The position numbers and the translations under genes were made by a program. A DNA stretch of 64,000 nucleotides from Acidobacteriota bacterium. Its GTDB lineage: Bacteria > Acidobacteriota > Vicinamibacteria > Marinacidobacterales > Marinacidobacteraceae. Positions within the stretch are counted from its first letter, which is position 1. The number at the start of each line of letters is the position of its first letter. This document shows positions 22,117 through 36,820 of the stretch, piece after piece. The notes under the pieces were generated by a model that was given only the letters and a program-made list of their open reading frames with translations, did not search any database and was not told the DNA's origin. Location of the stretch: the NCBI GenBank assembly GCA_022826195.1, contig JAJDVI010000091.1:62001-126000 (forward strand), written 5' to 3'.

Positions 22117-22977
22117 CTATTCGCTCACTTCCCGTTCACTGGTCAACACGACGAAGATGCGGTGCAGGTCATCCTCGGAGAAAAATTGTATCTGGACGGC
22201 GCCACCCCTGCCACGCCGCCGGATCTGGACCGGAAACCCCACCGCCCGCTGCATGCGCTCCTGCGCATCGCGCGTATTCGGATCGAGGCCGGACGGCCGG
22301 GACGCCTTTGGCTGTCCGGGCTCGTGATCCCCCCGGGCCCGCTTGACCCGGCGTTCGACTTCCCGAACCGACAGATCGCCCCGGATGATCTCCTCGGCGA
22401 GTTGGGCCTGCGCCGCCGCGTCGAGGGGAACGAGGGCCCGGCCCGCCGCGGCGCGCAGCTTCCCCGTTTCCACCAGGCGCCTCACCTGGGGCGTCAACTC
22501 CAGCAGCCGCAGCGTGTTGGTCACCGCGGTGCGGCTGCGCCCGACCTCCGCGGCAATGGCGCCGTGGGTCATTCCTCCCGCATCGGCGAGCCGGCGAAAG
22601 GCGAGCGCCTCCTCGATCGGGTTGAGGCCCTCCCGTTGCAGGTTCTCGACGAGCGCAAGCAGCCCGACATCCTCGTCGGAGGCCTCCCGGACCACGACCG
22701 GGACGCGCTCCAGACCCGCCAGTTGGGCGGCGCGCCAACGGCGCTCGCCGGCGATGATCTGGAATCTTCCGGCCTGCGGCCGAACGACGATCGGTTCGAT
22801 GACGCCGCGGGCGGCGATGGAGGCCGCCAGCCCTTCCAGGTCCTCGGCGGCGATCTGCGAACGCGGCTGCGCGGGGTTCGGCGCCAGCTCCCCGACCGGC
22901 ACCGAACGGGGCCCGTCGGTCGACGCGGCCGATGGAAGCAGGGCATCGAGGCCGCGGCCCAGACCACGTCGCTTCAC
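22117..22977 (-). CDS. parB: chromosome partitioning protein ParB
   Basis: 286 residues. The N-terminus GLGRGLDALLP is typical, followed by the CTPase domain with GERRWRAAQLAG and LVENLQREGLNPIEEA, then the HTH (AIAAEVGRSRTAVTNTLRLL). The C-terminal dimerisation domain ends the protein. It binds parS and spreads as a CTP clamp (family knowledge). A consensus parS is present just upstream of parA. Its start overlaps the parA stop. Confidence 0.97.
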   Translation of the reverse strand: MKRRGLGRGLDALLPSAASTDGPRSVPVGELAPNPAQPRSQIAAEDLEGLAASIAARGVIEPIVVRPQAGRFQIIAGERRWRAAQLAGLERVPVVVREASDEDVGLLALVENLQREGLNPIEEALAFRRLADAGGMTHGAIAAEVGRSRTAVTNTLRLLELTPQVRRLVETGKLRAAAGRALVPLDAAAQAQLAEEIIRGDLSVREVERRVKRARGDHEPGQPKASRPSGLDPNTRDAQERMQRAVGFPVQIRRRGRGGAVQIQFFSEDDLHRIFVVLTSEREVSE

Positions 22978-23750
22978 CGGGAAAGAACCTCCTGCGCCAG
23001 GTCCGCGTAGGCGGCCGCCACCCTGGACCGCGGATCGTGGATCTGCAGCGGGACCCCGTAGGAGGGCGCCTCCGCAGCCCGGACCGATCGCGGAACGATG
23101 GTGCCGAACACCCGGTCCCCCAGTTTGCCCCGAACCTCGGCGATCACGTCCCGCGCGAGGTTCGTGCGCCGGTCAACCATGGTGAAGAGGACTCCCAGCA
23201 ATTCGAGCCCCGGGTTCCACGAGCGGCCGATGCGGGTGACGGTGTCGAGCAGCCGGGAAAGCCCCTGCATCGCAAAGAACTCGCATTGCATGGGGACGAC
23301 AACGGCGTCCGCGGCCACCAGAGCGTTGACGGTGAGCAGTCCCAGCGACGGAGGACAGTCCAGCAGGACGAACTCGGTGCTTGGAGCGTCCCGGGTGTAG
23401 TCCGAGAGACTCCCGCGGAGCCGAAGCGCCCGGCGTTCGGGGTCCGGATCGTCGGCCGCGATCTGAAGGTCCGCGGCGGCCAGCGACGGATCGGAAGGAC
23501 ACGCGATCAGATTCGGGAGTTCGGTGTCCAGAACGGCACGACCGAGCGGTTCCCGGTCCACGAGCACGTCATAAACGCTGTATCCGTCCTCGGCGATCTG
23601 AAGCCCGAGGCTGGTGGTGAGATTGCTCTGAGGATCCAGGTCCACGACCAGGCATCGATGCCCGCTCATCGCGAGCGCCGCGCCCAGGTTCACCGTGGTG
23701 GTGGTCTTGCCAACCCCCCCTTTCTGATTGACGATCGCCAGAATCCTCAT
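22974..23750 (-). CDS. parA: chromosome partitioning ATPase ParA/Soj
   Basis: 258 residues from the ATG at 23750, chosen because the family begins MRILAIVNQKGG; the frame stays open a further 150 bases upstream but that stretch includes the parS palindrome. Deviant Walker A is KGGVGKTTTTVN. DCPPSLGLLTVNAL supplies Walker B. It drives origin segregation with ParB. Confidence 0.96.
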   Translation of the reverse strand: MRILAIVNQKGGVGKTTTTVNLGAALAMSGHRCLVVDLDPQSNLTTSLGLQIAEDGYSVYDVLVDREPLGRAVLDTELPNLIACPSDPSLAAADLQIAADDPDPERRALRLRGSLSDYTRDAPSTEFVLLDCPPSLGLLTVNALVAADAVVVPMQCEFFAMQGLSRLLDTVTRIGRSWNPGLELLGVLFTMVDRRTNLARDVIAEVRGKLGDRVFGTIVPRSVRAAEAPSYGVPLQIHDPRSRVAAAYADLAQEVLSR

Positions 23751-23790
23751 CTGGAGGGTTCCGAGACTACCATGGGGACCAGCGGCCTCG

Positions 23791-23816
23791 CCGGTTGTTT
23801 CACGTGAAACAACCGG
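23791..23816. promoter_or_regulatory. parS centromere site
   Basis: The 16-mer TGTTTCACGTGAAACA at 23796-23811 is an exact match to the consensus parS palindrome. Five more bases on each side also pair, making a perfect 26-bp palindrome. It lies between rsmG and parA, about 5.5 kb from oriC, the usual placement. Confidence 0.95.
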
Positions 23817-23823
23817 GCGTCCG

Positions 23824-24474
23824 TCACGACGCCGGGCGGGGCCGCCCGACCCAGACGATCCCCCGGTCCGCGGGAACGAATTCCTCGTCAAAGAGGCCAC
23901 TCTCGAGTCCCGCGCGCTCCCGGGCGGGACGGGACGTCGGCCAGATCACCGGCGCTCCGGCGGACATTCCGGCCGCGAGCAGGCTCCACTCGCCCGCCTG
24001 CAGTTTGACGGCGCGCATCGTCACCGCCGAAACGCGCGCGAGCTCCGTCCGTCCTGTCTCGGATCTCAAGAACTTTTTGAGTCTTTGCCTGACGACGCGA
24101 ACCCGGGGGCTCATCCCAAGTTTGTCGGCGGCCATCTCGAGAAAGGCGGCAGAAACCTGCCGGGGCTCCAGCAGGAGCCAGTTCCCGCCTCCAGCGATCG
24201 CGAGCGGCAGCGCCGGGGTTCCGCCTCCGCTCCCGATGTCCAGGAAGGGGCCGCGCTCCGGCAGCAGGCGGCCCAGGACCAGCGCCTCGCGAAAGTAGTA
24301 CCGCGCGAGGTCTTCCGGTGAGCGAAAACCCGTGATGCCCGCTCCCTTCCAGGCGCCGAGCATCTCGAAGAGGCGCGCCAGCTTCTCGTGCGCTTCCGGA
24401 GGAATCGGCGGCTCGATGCCGGCCAGCGCTTCGGTCAGGGGGCCAACCGGCGCGGTGGCCTCGCCGTCGCTCAC
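23824..24474 (-). CDS. rsmG: 16S rRNA (guanine527-N7)-methyltransferase RsmG
   Basis: 216 residues from the GTG at 24474, which overlaps the yidC stop as GTGA. SAM-binding motif I is FLDIGSGGGTPALPLAIA; LLEPRQVSAAFLE follows in the family position. It methylates G527 of 16S rRNA at N7. Its linkage to parAB and yidC is the conserved origin-proximal order, although mnmE, mnmG and jag are not between them here. Confidence 0.93.
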   Translation of the reverse strand: MSDGEATAPVGPLTEALAGIEPPIPPEAHEKLARLFEMLGAWKGAGITGFRSPEDLARYYFREALVLGRLLPERGPFLDIGSGGGTPALPLAIAGGGNWLLLEPRQVSAAFLEMAADKLGMSPRVRVVRQRLKKFLRSETGRTELARVSAVTMRAVKLQAGEWSLLAAGMSAGAPVIWPTSRPARERAGLESGLFDEEFVPADRGIVWVGRPRPAS

Positions 24475-26225
24475 CTCCCGGCCGTCAGTTTTCGTCTCGA
24501 GCCGCCCTTGTGCCGCTTGCCCTTGCCGGACGCCTCCACCACGCTGGCGTCGGCCTCCCGGCGGTCCATGATCCGGCTGGTCACCGCCTGCTGCCCCATG
24601 GAGATCACGTTGTTCGCGAACCAGTAGAGCACCAGGCCGGACGGCGCCCAGGCCATGATCAGGACGAAGACCACGGGCATGAACATCATGATCTTGGCCT
24701 GGATGCCCTCGACCTGCGTCGCGGTCATCTTCTGCATGATGAGCTGACTCGCCCCCATCAGTAACGGCAGGATGAAATACGGATCCTCGCGGGACAGGTC
24801 CTGCACCCAGAACACGAACGGGGCGTGCCGCAACTCGACGGAAACCACCAGCAGGCGGTAGAAGGCGAAAAAGAAGGGAATCATCAGCAGCATGGGCAGA
24901 CAGCCGCCGATGGGCGAGACGTTGTGCTCCCGGTACAGGGCCACCATCTCCTGGTTCATTTCGCCGCGTTTCGGATCCGTCGGCTTCATCCCCTTGTACT
25001 TTTCCTGGATCCGCTTGACCTGCGGGCTGATCTTCTGCATCCGCCGGATGGAGACGTAGCTGTAGTGCTTCAGCGGTGCGAGCAGGAGGCTGATCAGGAT
25101 GGTCACCAGCACGATGGCCCATCCGTAGTTCCCGAGCAGATCGAAGGCCCAGAGCAGGCCCTGCCGAATCGGAACCACCAGGAACCGCAGCCAGGCGCCG
25201 AATTCCACGATGTCCACCCCGAGCTCGGTGAGCAGCTCCACCTGCTTCGGACCGGTGAACAGCGTGAACTCGCTGGCGCCCGCGGATCTCAGGTGCGCGA
25301 CCAGGAGATTCCGGGAGCCGGTCGGGTCCTCCGCGGGGATCTCGAAGCTCTCCCACGGAATGGCCAGCGCCTCCAGCCTCGCCTCGTAGCGCTGGCCGGG
25401 GTCGGCCACCAGCAGTCCCGCGAAGTAGTGCGACGCGACGCCGACCGCCTGCGCTGAAAGGCTCGCCGCCTCGCCTCCGGCCGCCTCGGCAAAGGAAAAG
25501 AGCCGGCTCTCGCCACCGGACTCGATGACCCCCTGCTCGGCGCCCTGATATCTCCCGATGGAGCTTTCGTTCTCGATCCCGGGACCGAACAGGACCTCCT
25601 TCAGTTGCTCCGCACCACCCCGGATCGCCGAGACCGACACCCCCATCCGGTAGTCGCCCCCCTGTACGCGCACGGTCTTGGAGACCTCCAGGCCATCGGC
25701 GGACGCCCAGCGGAACTCGATCTCGCGGGTTTCTCCGTCCCTCAGCTCCAGCCGGACGGGGCCCGTGCGAAGCTGCCCATCCACCGCGACCTCGTGCAGC
25801 GCGGTCGTGAGGCGGGCAGGCGCGGGCTCACCGGGGAGCACCACGTCGAGCGGCCGCACCGAGTTGACGAGATCGTCGCCCTGAGGCAGCGCCTCGAGCG
25901 GCGCGCCCAGCGAATCGGTGTGCTCGAGGAGTCGCAGACCGAGCAGACGGCCGCCGCGATTGGAGAACTCGGCCACGTAGCGGCTCGTCTCCACCGCAAC
26001 CGTCTGCTCGCGCTCGGCCTCCCGTACCTCCGTGGGGGCCTCGGGAGGGGCGGTTTCGGCCGCCGCGACGGGGACGTCCGGGACCGGGGATGCCGCTCGG
26101 CTCGCGGCGGCCGGCGTTTCCTCGGCCGGCGGCGCCGGCGGCGCGCTCTCCGGTCCGAAGAAGCGGACGAAGAGGAGAAAGACGAAGAACGACAGCAGGA
26201 ACGCGAGGAGAACGCGGCGTTCCAT
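24471..26225 (-). CDS. yidC: membrane protein insertase YidC
   Basis: 584 residues, Gram-negative type: an N-terminal membrane helix (LLAFLLSFFVFLLFVRFFG), a large periplasmic beta-sandwich domain, and the C-terminal five-helix insertase core with the cytoplasmic loop (HYSYVSIRRMQKISPQVKRI) and GGCLPMLLMIPFFFAFY. The tail is lysine/arginine-rich, suited to ribosome contact. It inserts proteins such as ATP synthase subunit c. Confidence 0.97.
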   Translation of the reverse strand: MERRVLLAFLLSFFVFLLFVRFFGPESAPPAPPAEETPAAASRAASPVPDVPVAAAETAPPEAPTEVREAEREQTVAVETSRYVAEFSNRGGRLLGLRLLEHTDSLGAPLEALPQGDDLVNSVRPLDVVLPGEPAPARLTTALHEVAVDGQLRTGPVRLELRDGETREIEFRWASADGLEVSKTVRVQGGDYRMGVSVSAIRGGAEQLKEVLFGPGIENESSIGRYQGAEQGVIESGGESRLFSFAEAAGGEAASLSAQAVGVASHYFAGLLVADPGQRYEARLEALAIPWESFEIPAEDPTGSRNLLVAHLRSAGASEFTLFTGPKQVELLTELGVDIVEFGAWLRFLVVPIRQGLLWAFDLLGNYGWAIVLVTILISLLLAPLKHYSYVSIRRMQKISPQVKRIQEKYKGMKPTDPKRGEMNQEMVALYREHNVSPIGGCLPMLLMIPFFFAFYRLLVVSVELRHAPFVFWVQDLSREDPYFILPLLMGASQLIMQKMTATQVEGIQAKIMMFMPVVFVLIMAWAPSGLVLYWFANNVISMGQQAVTSRIMDRREADASVVEASGKGKRHKGGSRRKLTAGR

Positions 26226-26227
26226 GA

Positions 26228-26566
26228 CTAGCGGCCCCTGGTCGAGGTGAGGTCGGCGGTGAGACCGCCGGTTTGGCCGGGCGGCGCCGGCACCGCGTCA
26301 TATCCGGACCCGCCGAACGGGTGACAGCGCAGCAGCCGCCGGGCGGCTAGCACGATCCCGCGTCCCGGGCCATGAAGCCGGATGGCTTCCTCGGCATAGT
26401 GCGAACACGACGGCTGGAAGCGGCAGACCCCCGCGAACAGCGGGCTGAGCGCCACGCGATACAGCCAGATGAGGCCCAGGAAAAATCCGGCGAGAGCGCG
26501 GCGCACGAGGCCCGGCGCCGGAATCGGCTCGGCGAGCGCCGTGGTTGCGCGGGTGACGGTTGCCAT
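26228..26566 (-). CDS. yidD: membrane protein insertion efficiency factor YidD
   Basis: 112 residues if started at the ATG at 26566, directly after the rnpA stop; a longer in-frame start at 26659 overlaps rnpA. The diagnostic segment [20 protein letters not shown] with YAEEAI and [15 protein letters not shown] is complete. The N- and C-terminal tails make it somewhat longer than the usual YidD. It is a small membrane-associated partner of YidC. Confidence 0.93.
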   Translation of the reverse strand: MATVTRATTALAEPIPAPGLVRRALAGFFLGLIWLYRVALSPLFAGVCRFQPSCSHYAEEAIRLHGPGRGIVLAARRLLRCHPFGGSGYDAVPAPPGQTGGLTADLTSTRGR

Positions 26567-26567
26567 T

Positions 26568-27011
26568 TCAGGCAGGCCGGCCGCTTCCTTCGGAGCCACG
26601 GCGTCCGTGCCGGCGGCGGCGGCTTCCGGCCGCCAGCCGGGTCGCGGTCCGGTAGGCACGCTGCAGGTCCGGCCAGGAGGCCTCGCCGATTCCGCGGCGG
26701 GCGATCAGGATGAGGTCGCCGGCGGGACGTTCCCCACGCCGGTACACCTCGCGCAGCAGACGCTTGGCCCGCGATCTCTGGACGGCTCCTCCGATTTTCC
26801 GGCTGGCCACCACTCCGAGGCGCGAGGGCGCGCCGCCGCCAACCCCGGTCGGCCGGATCGCCACGAGGTATGGGGAAACGCCGCGTGCTCCGGAGGCCAT
26901 CACCGCGCGGAACTCGGAGGATCGGGAGATCCGCTGGTCCCGCGGCAAAGCCCCGCTCCGGCAGGCGCCCGCGGCAGCCGGGCGACGAACGTTCGCGCGC
27001 TCCTCACCCAT
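26568..27011 (-). CDS. rnpA: ribonuclease P protein component
   Basis: 147 residues from the ATG at 27011; an upstream in-frame start to 27068 is possible. The family signature [19 protein letters not shown] and the following DLILIARRG strand are present, with the N-terminal [18 protein letters not shown] part of the fold. It binds RNase P RNA in tRNA 5' processing. It lies between rpmH and yidD in the universal order. Confidence 0.93.
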   Translation of the reverse strand: MGEERANVRRPAAAGACRSGALPRDQRISRSSEFRAVMASGARGVSPYLVAIRPTGVGGGAPSRLGVVASRKIGGAVQRSRAKRLLREVYRRGERPAGDLILIARRGIGEASWPDLQRAYRTATRLAAGSRRRRHGRRGSEGSGRPA

Positions 27012-27091
27012 GACGACCTCCCCGGCAGCCGTCGCCGCCGGCGCCAGGTCGGACACCCCCAGCAGCACGCACGGAACGGCCGACCGGTGGC

Positions 27092-27226
27092 TCAGGCCGA
27101 CAGCCTTCGACGGCCCCGGCGACGCCGGCGGGCGATGACCGCGCGGCCGCCGGGAGTGCTCATGCGCGCCCGGAAACCGTGCTTCCGCTTCCTCCGCCGC
27201 CTATTGGGCTGAAACGTCCGTTTCAC
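27092..27226 (-). CDS. rpmH: 50S ribosomal protein L34
   Basis: 44 residues from a GTG at 27226. The protein begins with the canonical [21 protein letters not shown] segment with minor variation, then [19 protein letters not shown], which covers the whole family length. A GGAGAGG sequence lies about nine bases before the GTG. It is the first gene of the leftward rpmH-rnpA-yidD-yidC run. Confidence 0.97.
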   Translation of the reverse strand: MKRTFQPNRRRRKRKHGFRARMSTPGGRAVIARRRRRGRRRLSA

Positions 27227-27311
27227 GGGATTGTCCTCTCCAAGTCGTTGAATCTAAACGAAAACTCGGTGGTCGTGGCCGCTGCCGCCGCCCCGCTCCA
27301 CCGAGCGCGAC

Positions 27312-27341
27312 AGTATACCGCCAACGGACGTTTCACGTAAA
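27312..27341 (-). promoter_or_regulatory. candidate rpmH promoter
   Basis: On the minus strand, TTTACG (27341-27336), an 18-base spacer and TATACT (27317-27312) form a sigma70-like promoter about 85 bases before rpmH. The -35 overlaps a TTTCACGT half-site resembling a degenerate parS. Confidence 0.5.
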
Positions 27342-27546
27342 GTCAGTTCCGGTTTCCCCGGGGGCGGCTGCGTGTCGTCCATGGCGCTGTACGCGTTCCT
27401 CGGAGGGCGCCAGCAAGTGGAAATGTCGTGCGTCCGAAGCGGCGGTACGGCATTCCCCGCAGGCCAAGACCGGACCCCCGGACCCCCCGGGGATCCACCT
27501 GGCGTTGGCTTTTTCTCGGGGATTTCTTGGGATTGTCACAACCGGG

Positions 27547-27577
27547 TTGACGCACTCCGAAAGGGCGTTGCTACATT
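27547..27577 (+). promoter_or_regulatory. candidate dnaA promoter
   Basis: TTGACG (27547-27552), 19-base spacer and TACATT (27572-27577) preceded by TG, an extended -10. It lies about 110 bases before the earliest dnaA start. The rest of the 459-base rpmH-dnaA gap holds only the rpmH promoter and no clear DnaA boxes. Confidence 0.45.
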
Positions 27578-27685
27578 CCGTCCCGGTCGTCGAGAACCGC
27601 GCTGCCGCGAGCCGGGCGGGCGGTTCTTTTCCCTTTTGCGTCCCAGCTACTGCTGCGCCTCCAGCCCCAATCTTTCGATCTTTTC

Positions 27686-29146
27686 TTGCACCCACATTCG
27701 CGCCTGACAACAGCCATCGAAGCGCCGGAAACCGCCGAGGATCCGTGGGTGGAGGTGCTGTCCACCATCCGGACGAGCCTTTCCCCCCACGAATTCGACA
27801 CCTGGTTCGCTCCGGCCCGGTTCGTGGAGGCCGAAGGCGACGTCGTCGTGATCCGGGTTCCCAACGCCATGTTCGCGAGCCATCTCGAAGGTGAATACCG
27901 GGACCGGATCCTGAGCGCATTCGCGGCAACGGGCAACCCCATGGCCTCGATTCGGTGTTCGATCTCCTCGGGTCCTTCCGCCACCCCCGGAGGAACCGCC
28001 TTCCCGGCCGGGAACGCCGGCGCTTCTCCGGGCATCGCGGGCGGCTCGGCGGTGGACGATGTGCCAACCGGCGCCCATCACGTCCGGAACGGCGAGTCAC
28101 CCCGGACGGCCTTGCAGAGCGACGCCGTTTCCGCTTCGTTCTCCTTCGATTCCTTCGTTGTCGGCGCGAGCAACCGGTTCGCCCACTCGGCGGCCCTGGA
28201 CGTGAGCAATCCGGGAGTCGAGAACTCCCCCTACAACCCACTCCTGATCTACGGAGAGGCCGGGCTCGGCAAGACCCACCTCCTCCAGGCGATCGCCCGG
28301 CGGTTTGTGGAACAAAACCCGGGACGAACGGTCCTCCTGACCAGGGGGGACACCTTCAGCACGCAGGTGGTCAGCGCCATCAAGTCGCACGATCTCTTCG
28401 GTTTTCGCCACGAGTGCGCCCAGCTCGACATGTTGCTGGTGGACAACATCCAGTTCATCACCGGTCTCGACAACTTCACCCGGGTTGCCCAGGAGTTCTT
28501 CTACGCTCTCACCGCGCTCTCGGACCGGGGCCGGCCGATTGTCCTGACGTCCGACCGCGACCCGCGGGACATCCCGAACCTGGACGGCCAGATCAGGAGC
28601 CGCCTGGAGAGCGGGCTGGCGACCGACATCGGCAGTCCCGACTGGGAGACGCGGGCGGCCATCGTGCGCAAGAAGGCTGCCACCCTGGGGTTGGAGCTCC
28701 CGGACGGGGTCGCGGAGACCATCGCCTCCCGCTACCAGCACGACGTCCGGAAACTCGAGGGAACCGTCAACAAACTGGTCTCGGAATCGAATGCCGACCG
28801 GGTCCGGATAACTCCCGCGCTCCTGGACCGGATTCTCTCGGAGCGCGCCTCCCGGCGAAGCCGGCAACCCTCCATCCAGGAGGTTCAGGTGGCCGTGGCG
28901 AAGGCCTTCGGCTTCGCGCCGCTACGTCTGGTCGGGAAGCAACGGTCCAACGTCCTCGTCCTGGCGCGCCACGTGGCCATGTACGTTTGCCGCCAGACAA
29001 CGGGCCGGACTCTCGTGGAGATCGGGAAGGAGTTCCGGCGGGACCACTCGACGGTGACGTACGGCATCCGCCGCATCGCTGCGGCGCGCAAGCGTGACCT
29101 CGGACTCAACAAGCTCCTCGAGCGACTCCTGGACCAGCTTTCCTGA
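27686..29146 (+). CDS. dnaA: chromosomal replication initiator DnaA
   Basis: 486 residues counted from a TTG at 27686; a GTG at 27749 fits the usual N-terminus (VEVLSTIRTSLSPHEFDTWF) and is a good alternative. Domain I is followed by a variable linker. Walker A is GEAGLGKTH; Walker B reads LLVDNIQFI, with Asn where most DnaA have a second Asp. Sensor I (PIVLTSDRDP) and the arginine-containing RSRLESGL follow. The C-terminal DNA-binding signature RRDHSTVTYGIRRI is intact. The adjacent downstream gap carries DnaA boxes. Confidence 0.95.
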   Translation: MHPHSRLTTAIEAPETAEDPWVEVLSTIRTSLSPHEFDTWFAPARFVEAEGDVVVIRVPNAMFASHLEGEYRDRILSAFAATGNPMASIRCSISSGPSATPGGTAFPAGNAGASPGIAGGSAVDDVPTGAHHVRNGESPRTALQSDAVSASFSFDSFVVGASNRFAHSAALDVSNPGVENSPYNPLLIYGEAGLGKTHLLQAIARRFVEQNPGRTVLLTRGDTFSTQVVSAIKSHDLFGFRHECAQLDMLLVDNIQFITGLDNFTRVAQEFFYALTALSDRGRPIVLTSDRDPRDIPNLDGQIRSRLESGLATDIGSPDWETRAAIVRKKAATLGLELPDGVAETIASRYQHDVRKLEGTVNKLVSESNADRVRITPALLDRILSERASRRSRQPSIQEVQVAVAKAFGFAPLRLVGKQRSNVLVLARHVAMYVCRQTTGRTLVEIGKEFRRDHSTVTYGIRRIAAARKRDLGLNKLLERLLDQLS

Positions 29147-29270
29147 TCGGCCGACCTGAGCGCGGCTCTGCTCCAGCCCCCCCCCAGGCCTGCCGCTGCC
29201 GCGAGAGCCGGCCGGCGTTCCGGGCTCGGCCCGGACGCGGAAACGCACGGTCCCCGGGCACCTCGAAGAA

Positions 29271-29520
29271 TGTGGAAAAGGTGCGGAAAACCTGTGGAAA
29301 ACGTGTGGATTCCTGTGGAAAACCCGGCCCGTCCCTACCCGCCGGACACCGGTTGTGCGGTTTTGCACAGGACCCCACCATCGACCGGGCAGTTCCCCAA
29401 CAATCAACAGACCTTACAAGTGTCCTTTTTTCATTGACTTGGATGATTTATCCCCACTTTCCACCCGCTCAATTAATGACTATAATTCCCTCTCGACGGC
29501 TCCGCTGTTTCTATTGATCC
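29271..29520. other. oriC: DnaA-box array and AT-rich unwinding region
   Basis: Four TGTGGA-type boxes in one orientation (TGTGGAAAA at 29271, 29293 and 29314, TGTGGATTC at 29304) plus a degenerate TGCGGAAAA at 29282 are spaced 11, 11, 11 and 10 bases, one helical turn apart. An opposite TTATCCCCA lies at 29448-29456. The stretch 29395-29520 is strikingly AT-rich for this genome. The location between dnaA and dnaN and the switch of gene orientation support origin function. Confidence 0.85.
29458..29486 (+). promoter_or_regulatory. candidate dnaN promoter
   Basis: TTTCCA (29458-29463), a 17-base spacer and a consensus TATAAT (29481-29486) lie inside the AT-rich part of oriC, about 145 bases before dnaN. 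Activity may be coupled to DnaA binding at the adjacent TTATCCCCA. Confidence 0.5.
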
Positions 29521-29636
29521 GTTCGATCTTCGCGCCCTTCTCCGTTTTGAATCGAGGCGTCTTGGATCCTGTCGATACTCGCGGGAGTCTCCCGTACCTC
29601 CGCGCCGCCAATTGCTGATTCAGAAAAGAGCACTCC

Positions 29637-30761
29637 ATGGACTTCACCACTAACCGAGAAGCCCTGCTGGCAGAACTGAACCTGTTCGCCGGCGTGGTCG
29701 AGAACCGGCCGTCAGACCCACTCTCCATGTTCTCGAACGTCACCTTCCGGCCATCGGAGAACGGATGCGAATTGACGGCGTCGGGCGGAGAGATCGGTCT
29801 CAGGTCCAGCATCGCCGCGGAGACCCAGGGCGACGGACTGCTCAGCGTGCCGGTGAGCCTGCTGGCGCGCTGGCTCAAGGAAGGGCGCGCGGAGCAGGTT
29901 TCGTTCCACGAGACCGACCAGAACTGGATCCAGGTTCGCTGCGGGGGCAACGACACCCGCATCCCCGGCCGGGTCGGAGACCCTCCAACACTCTCGGATC
30001 CCCCTGCGGATCCGCTCTGCACGGTGCCGTCCGAGATGTTTGCGACCCTGCTGCGGTCCGGCTCGTACGCCTTTCCGGCCGCGGTGGACGCCTCGGTCGC
30101 GACGGCCGGCGCCCAGATCGAAGTCGAGGGCGGCAGCGTGCGGATCGTTTCGTCCGACCACTCGCGCCTGGCCTACTCGAGCGGCACGCTGGGGGATGGA
30201 GACGGAGCCGCTGCCGGCGGCAAGCAGGCCTTCGGACTCGGAATGAAGGCCATTTCCGAGCTGACCCTGCTGGCGCGCAGCGGTGACTCCGGCATGCGCT
30301 TCTTCGAGGGAGAGAACCACCTCTTCCTCGAGTTCGGACACCGGCTGCTGGTGTGCGCCAAGCTCGCCGATCGGTTGCCGGAATACGAGCATGTGATCCC
30401 GCGCGACTGCCCGATCCGGATTCGCACCAGCCGGGAGGGACTGCTCGGCGCCGTCCAGGCCGCGCTCCCGTTCTCGACCGGGGATTTCAACCGGGCCAAG
30501 CTCGACATCGGCGAGGAGTCCATTCGGATCGACGTCACGTCGGTGCGGGGCGAGGCCATCTCGGAGGTCGAGGTTCTGGAGGCGTCGGGTACTCCGCTGA
30601 CTCTTCACCTGAACCTCGTGCATCTGCGTGATTTCGCGAAGAGCTTCGACTGTGAGGCGGTCGCGCTCGAGTTCAACACTCCGGACACCGCCTTCATTCT
30701 GCGTCCGCTCGACGAGGACGACAGCATCGAGCACTTCTGCGTCGGGATGCCGCTCGTTTGA
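29637..30761 (+). CDS. dnaN: DNA polymerase III beta sliding clamp
   Basis: 374 residues, the usual length, with three repeated clamp domains. Recognisable segments include MDFTTNREALLAELN at the start, SSDHSRLAYSS in domain 2 and the C-terminal DTAFILRPLDED. It is the processivity ring for DNA polymerase III. It follows oriC; recF, which commonly follows dnaN, is absent and gyrB comes next. Confidence 0.96.
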   Translation: MDFTTNREALLAELNLFAGVVENRPSDPLSMFSNVTFRPSENGCELTASGGEIGLRSSIAAETQGDGLLSVPVSLLARWLKEGRAEQVSFHETDQNWIQVRCGGNDTRIPGRVGDPPTLSDPPADPLCTVPSEMFATLLRSGSYAFPAAVDASVATAGAQIEVEGGSVRIVSSDHSRLAYSSGTLGDGDGAAAGGKQAFGLGMKAISELTLLARSGDSGMRFFEGENHLFLEFGHRLLVCAKLADRLPEYEHVIPRDCPIRIRTSREGLLGAVQAALPFSTGDFNRAKLDIGEESIRIDVTSVRGEAISEVEVLEASGTPLTLHLNLVHLRDFAKSFDCEAVALEFNTPDTAFILRPLDEDDSIEHFCVGMPLV

Positions 30762-30790
30762 TCGGTCCGCGACCACGCACGGTCCGCTGA

Positions 30791-36112
<5,322 letters not shown>

Positions 36113-36116
<4 letters not shown>

Positions 36117-36820
36117 CCGGCATCCTCCGCACCGCCGTGGCGGCTTTCGGGATCACGGTTGCGGGGTTCGCGGCCGGGTGTTCCTCCCCGCCCGAAGAGG
36201 CGCTCCTTTCGCAGTTCTTTCGCGCCATCGCGGCGGAGGACCGGGTGAGCGCCGGCGGGCTTTCGATGGCCGGCTTTCCCGGGGGCCCGGTCGAGTCGTG
36301 GGAGATCCTCGAGACCGGAATGGTGACGGAGGGCCCGTACCGCGTGCCGGAGCTGCGCCGGGAGGAGACGGATGCGGAGGCCGCCCGGGACGAGCAGTTC
36401 AAGATCTTCTACGACTTCCGGCAGGCCAACCAGGAGGCCCTCGCGATGATCACGGACCGCCGGGACGGGAACCCGGAGGTCGCCATCGGGGGACGCCTGG
36501 GGGAGACCGCCGACGAGTGGGACGCCCACGCGGCGGAACGGCGCCGGCTGGTTACCTCGCTGAGCGAGGTGCAGATGGCGCTCGAGGAGGAACGCCGGCG
36601 GGCCCAGCGAAGCCTGCTGCGGGAAGCGCCGGTGGACTACCTCACCGGGAACATCTCGGAGCAGGAGCTGCTGGTGGGGACGCTGGAGGAAGGGGCGGCG
36701 CGCGAATACCGCTTCACCCTCATCCGCTACGACCTCCAGAACCAGCAGGGCGCCGACATACCCGCGCGCTGGATCATCGCCGCCATCGAGCCGACCACGG
36801 AAGACGCTCCCTCCCGTTGA
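36113..36820 (+). CDS. predicted lipoprotein, unknown
   Basis: 235 residues with a lipoprotein signal (lipobox FAAGC, Cys23). The rest is mostly helical and charged, with an EEERRRAQRSLLREA coiled-coil-like stretch in the middle and a C-terminal beta-rich end. It is translationally coupled to gyrA at one side and pyrE at the other. The family is not recognised. Confidence 0.75.

Noticed and set aside
27329..27343. Second parS site upstream of rpmH
   Set aside because: Only the left half (TTTCACGT) matches; the right half does not pair, so it is at most a half-site.
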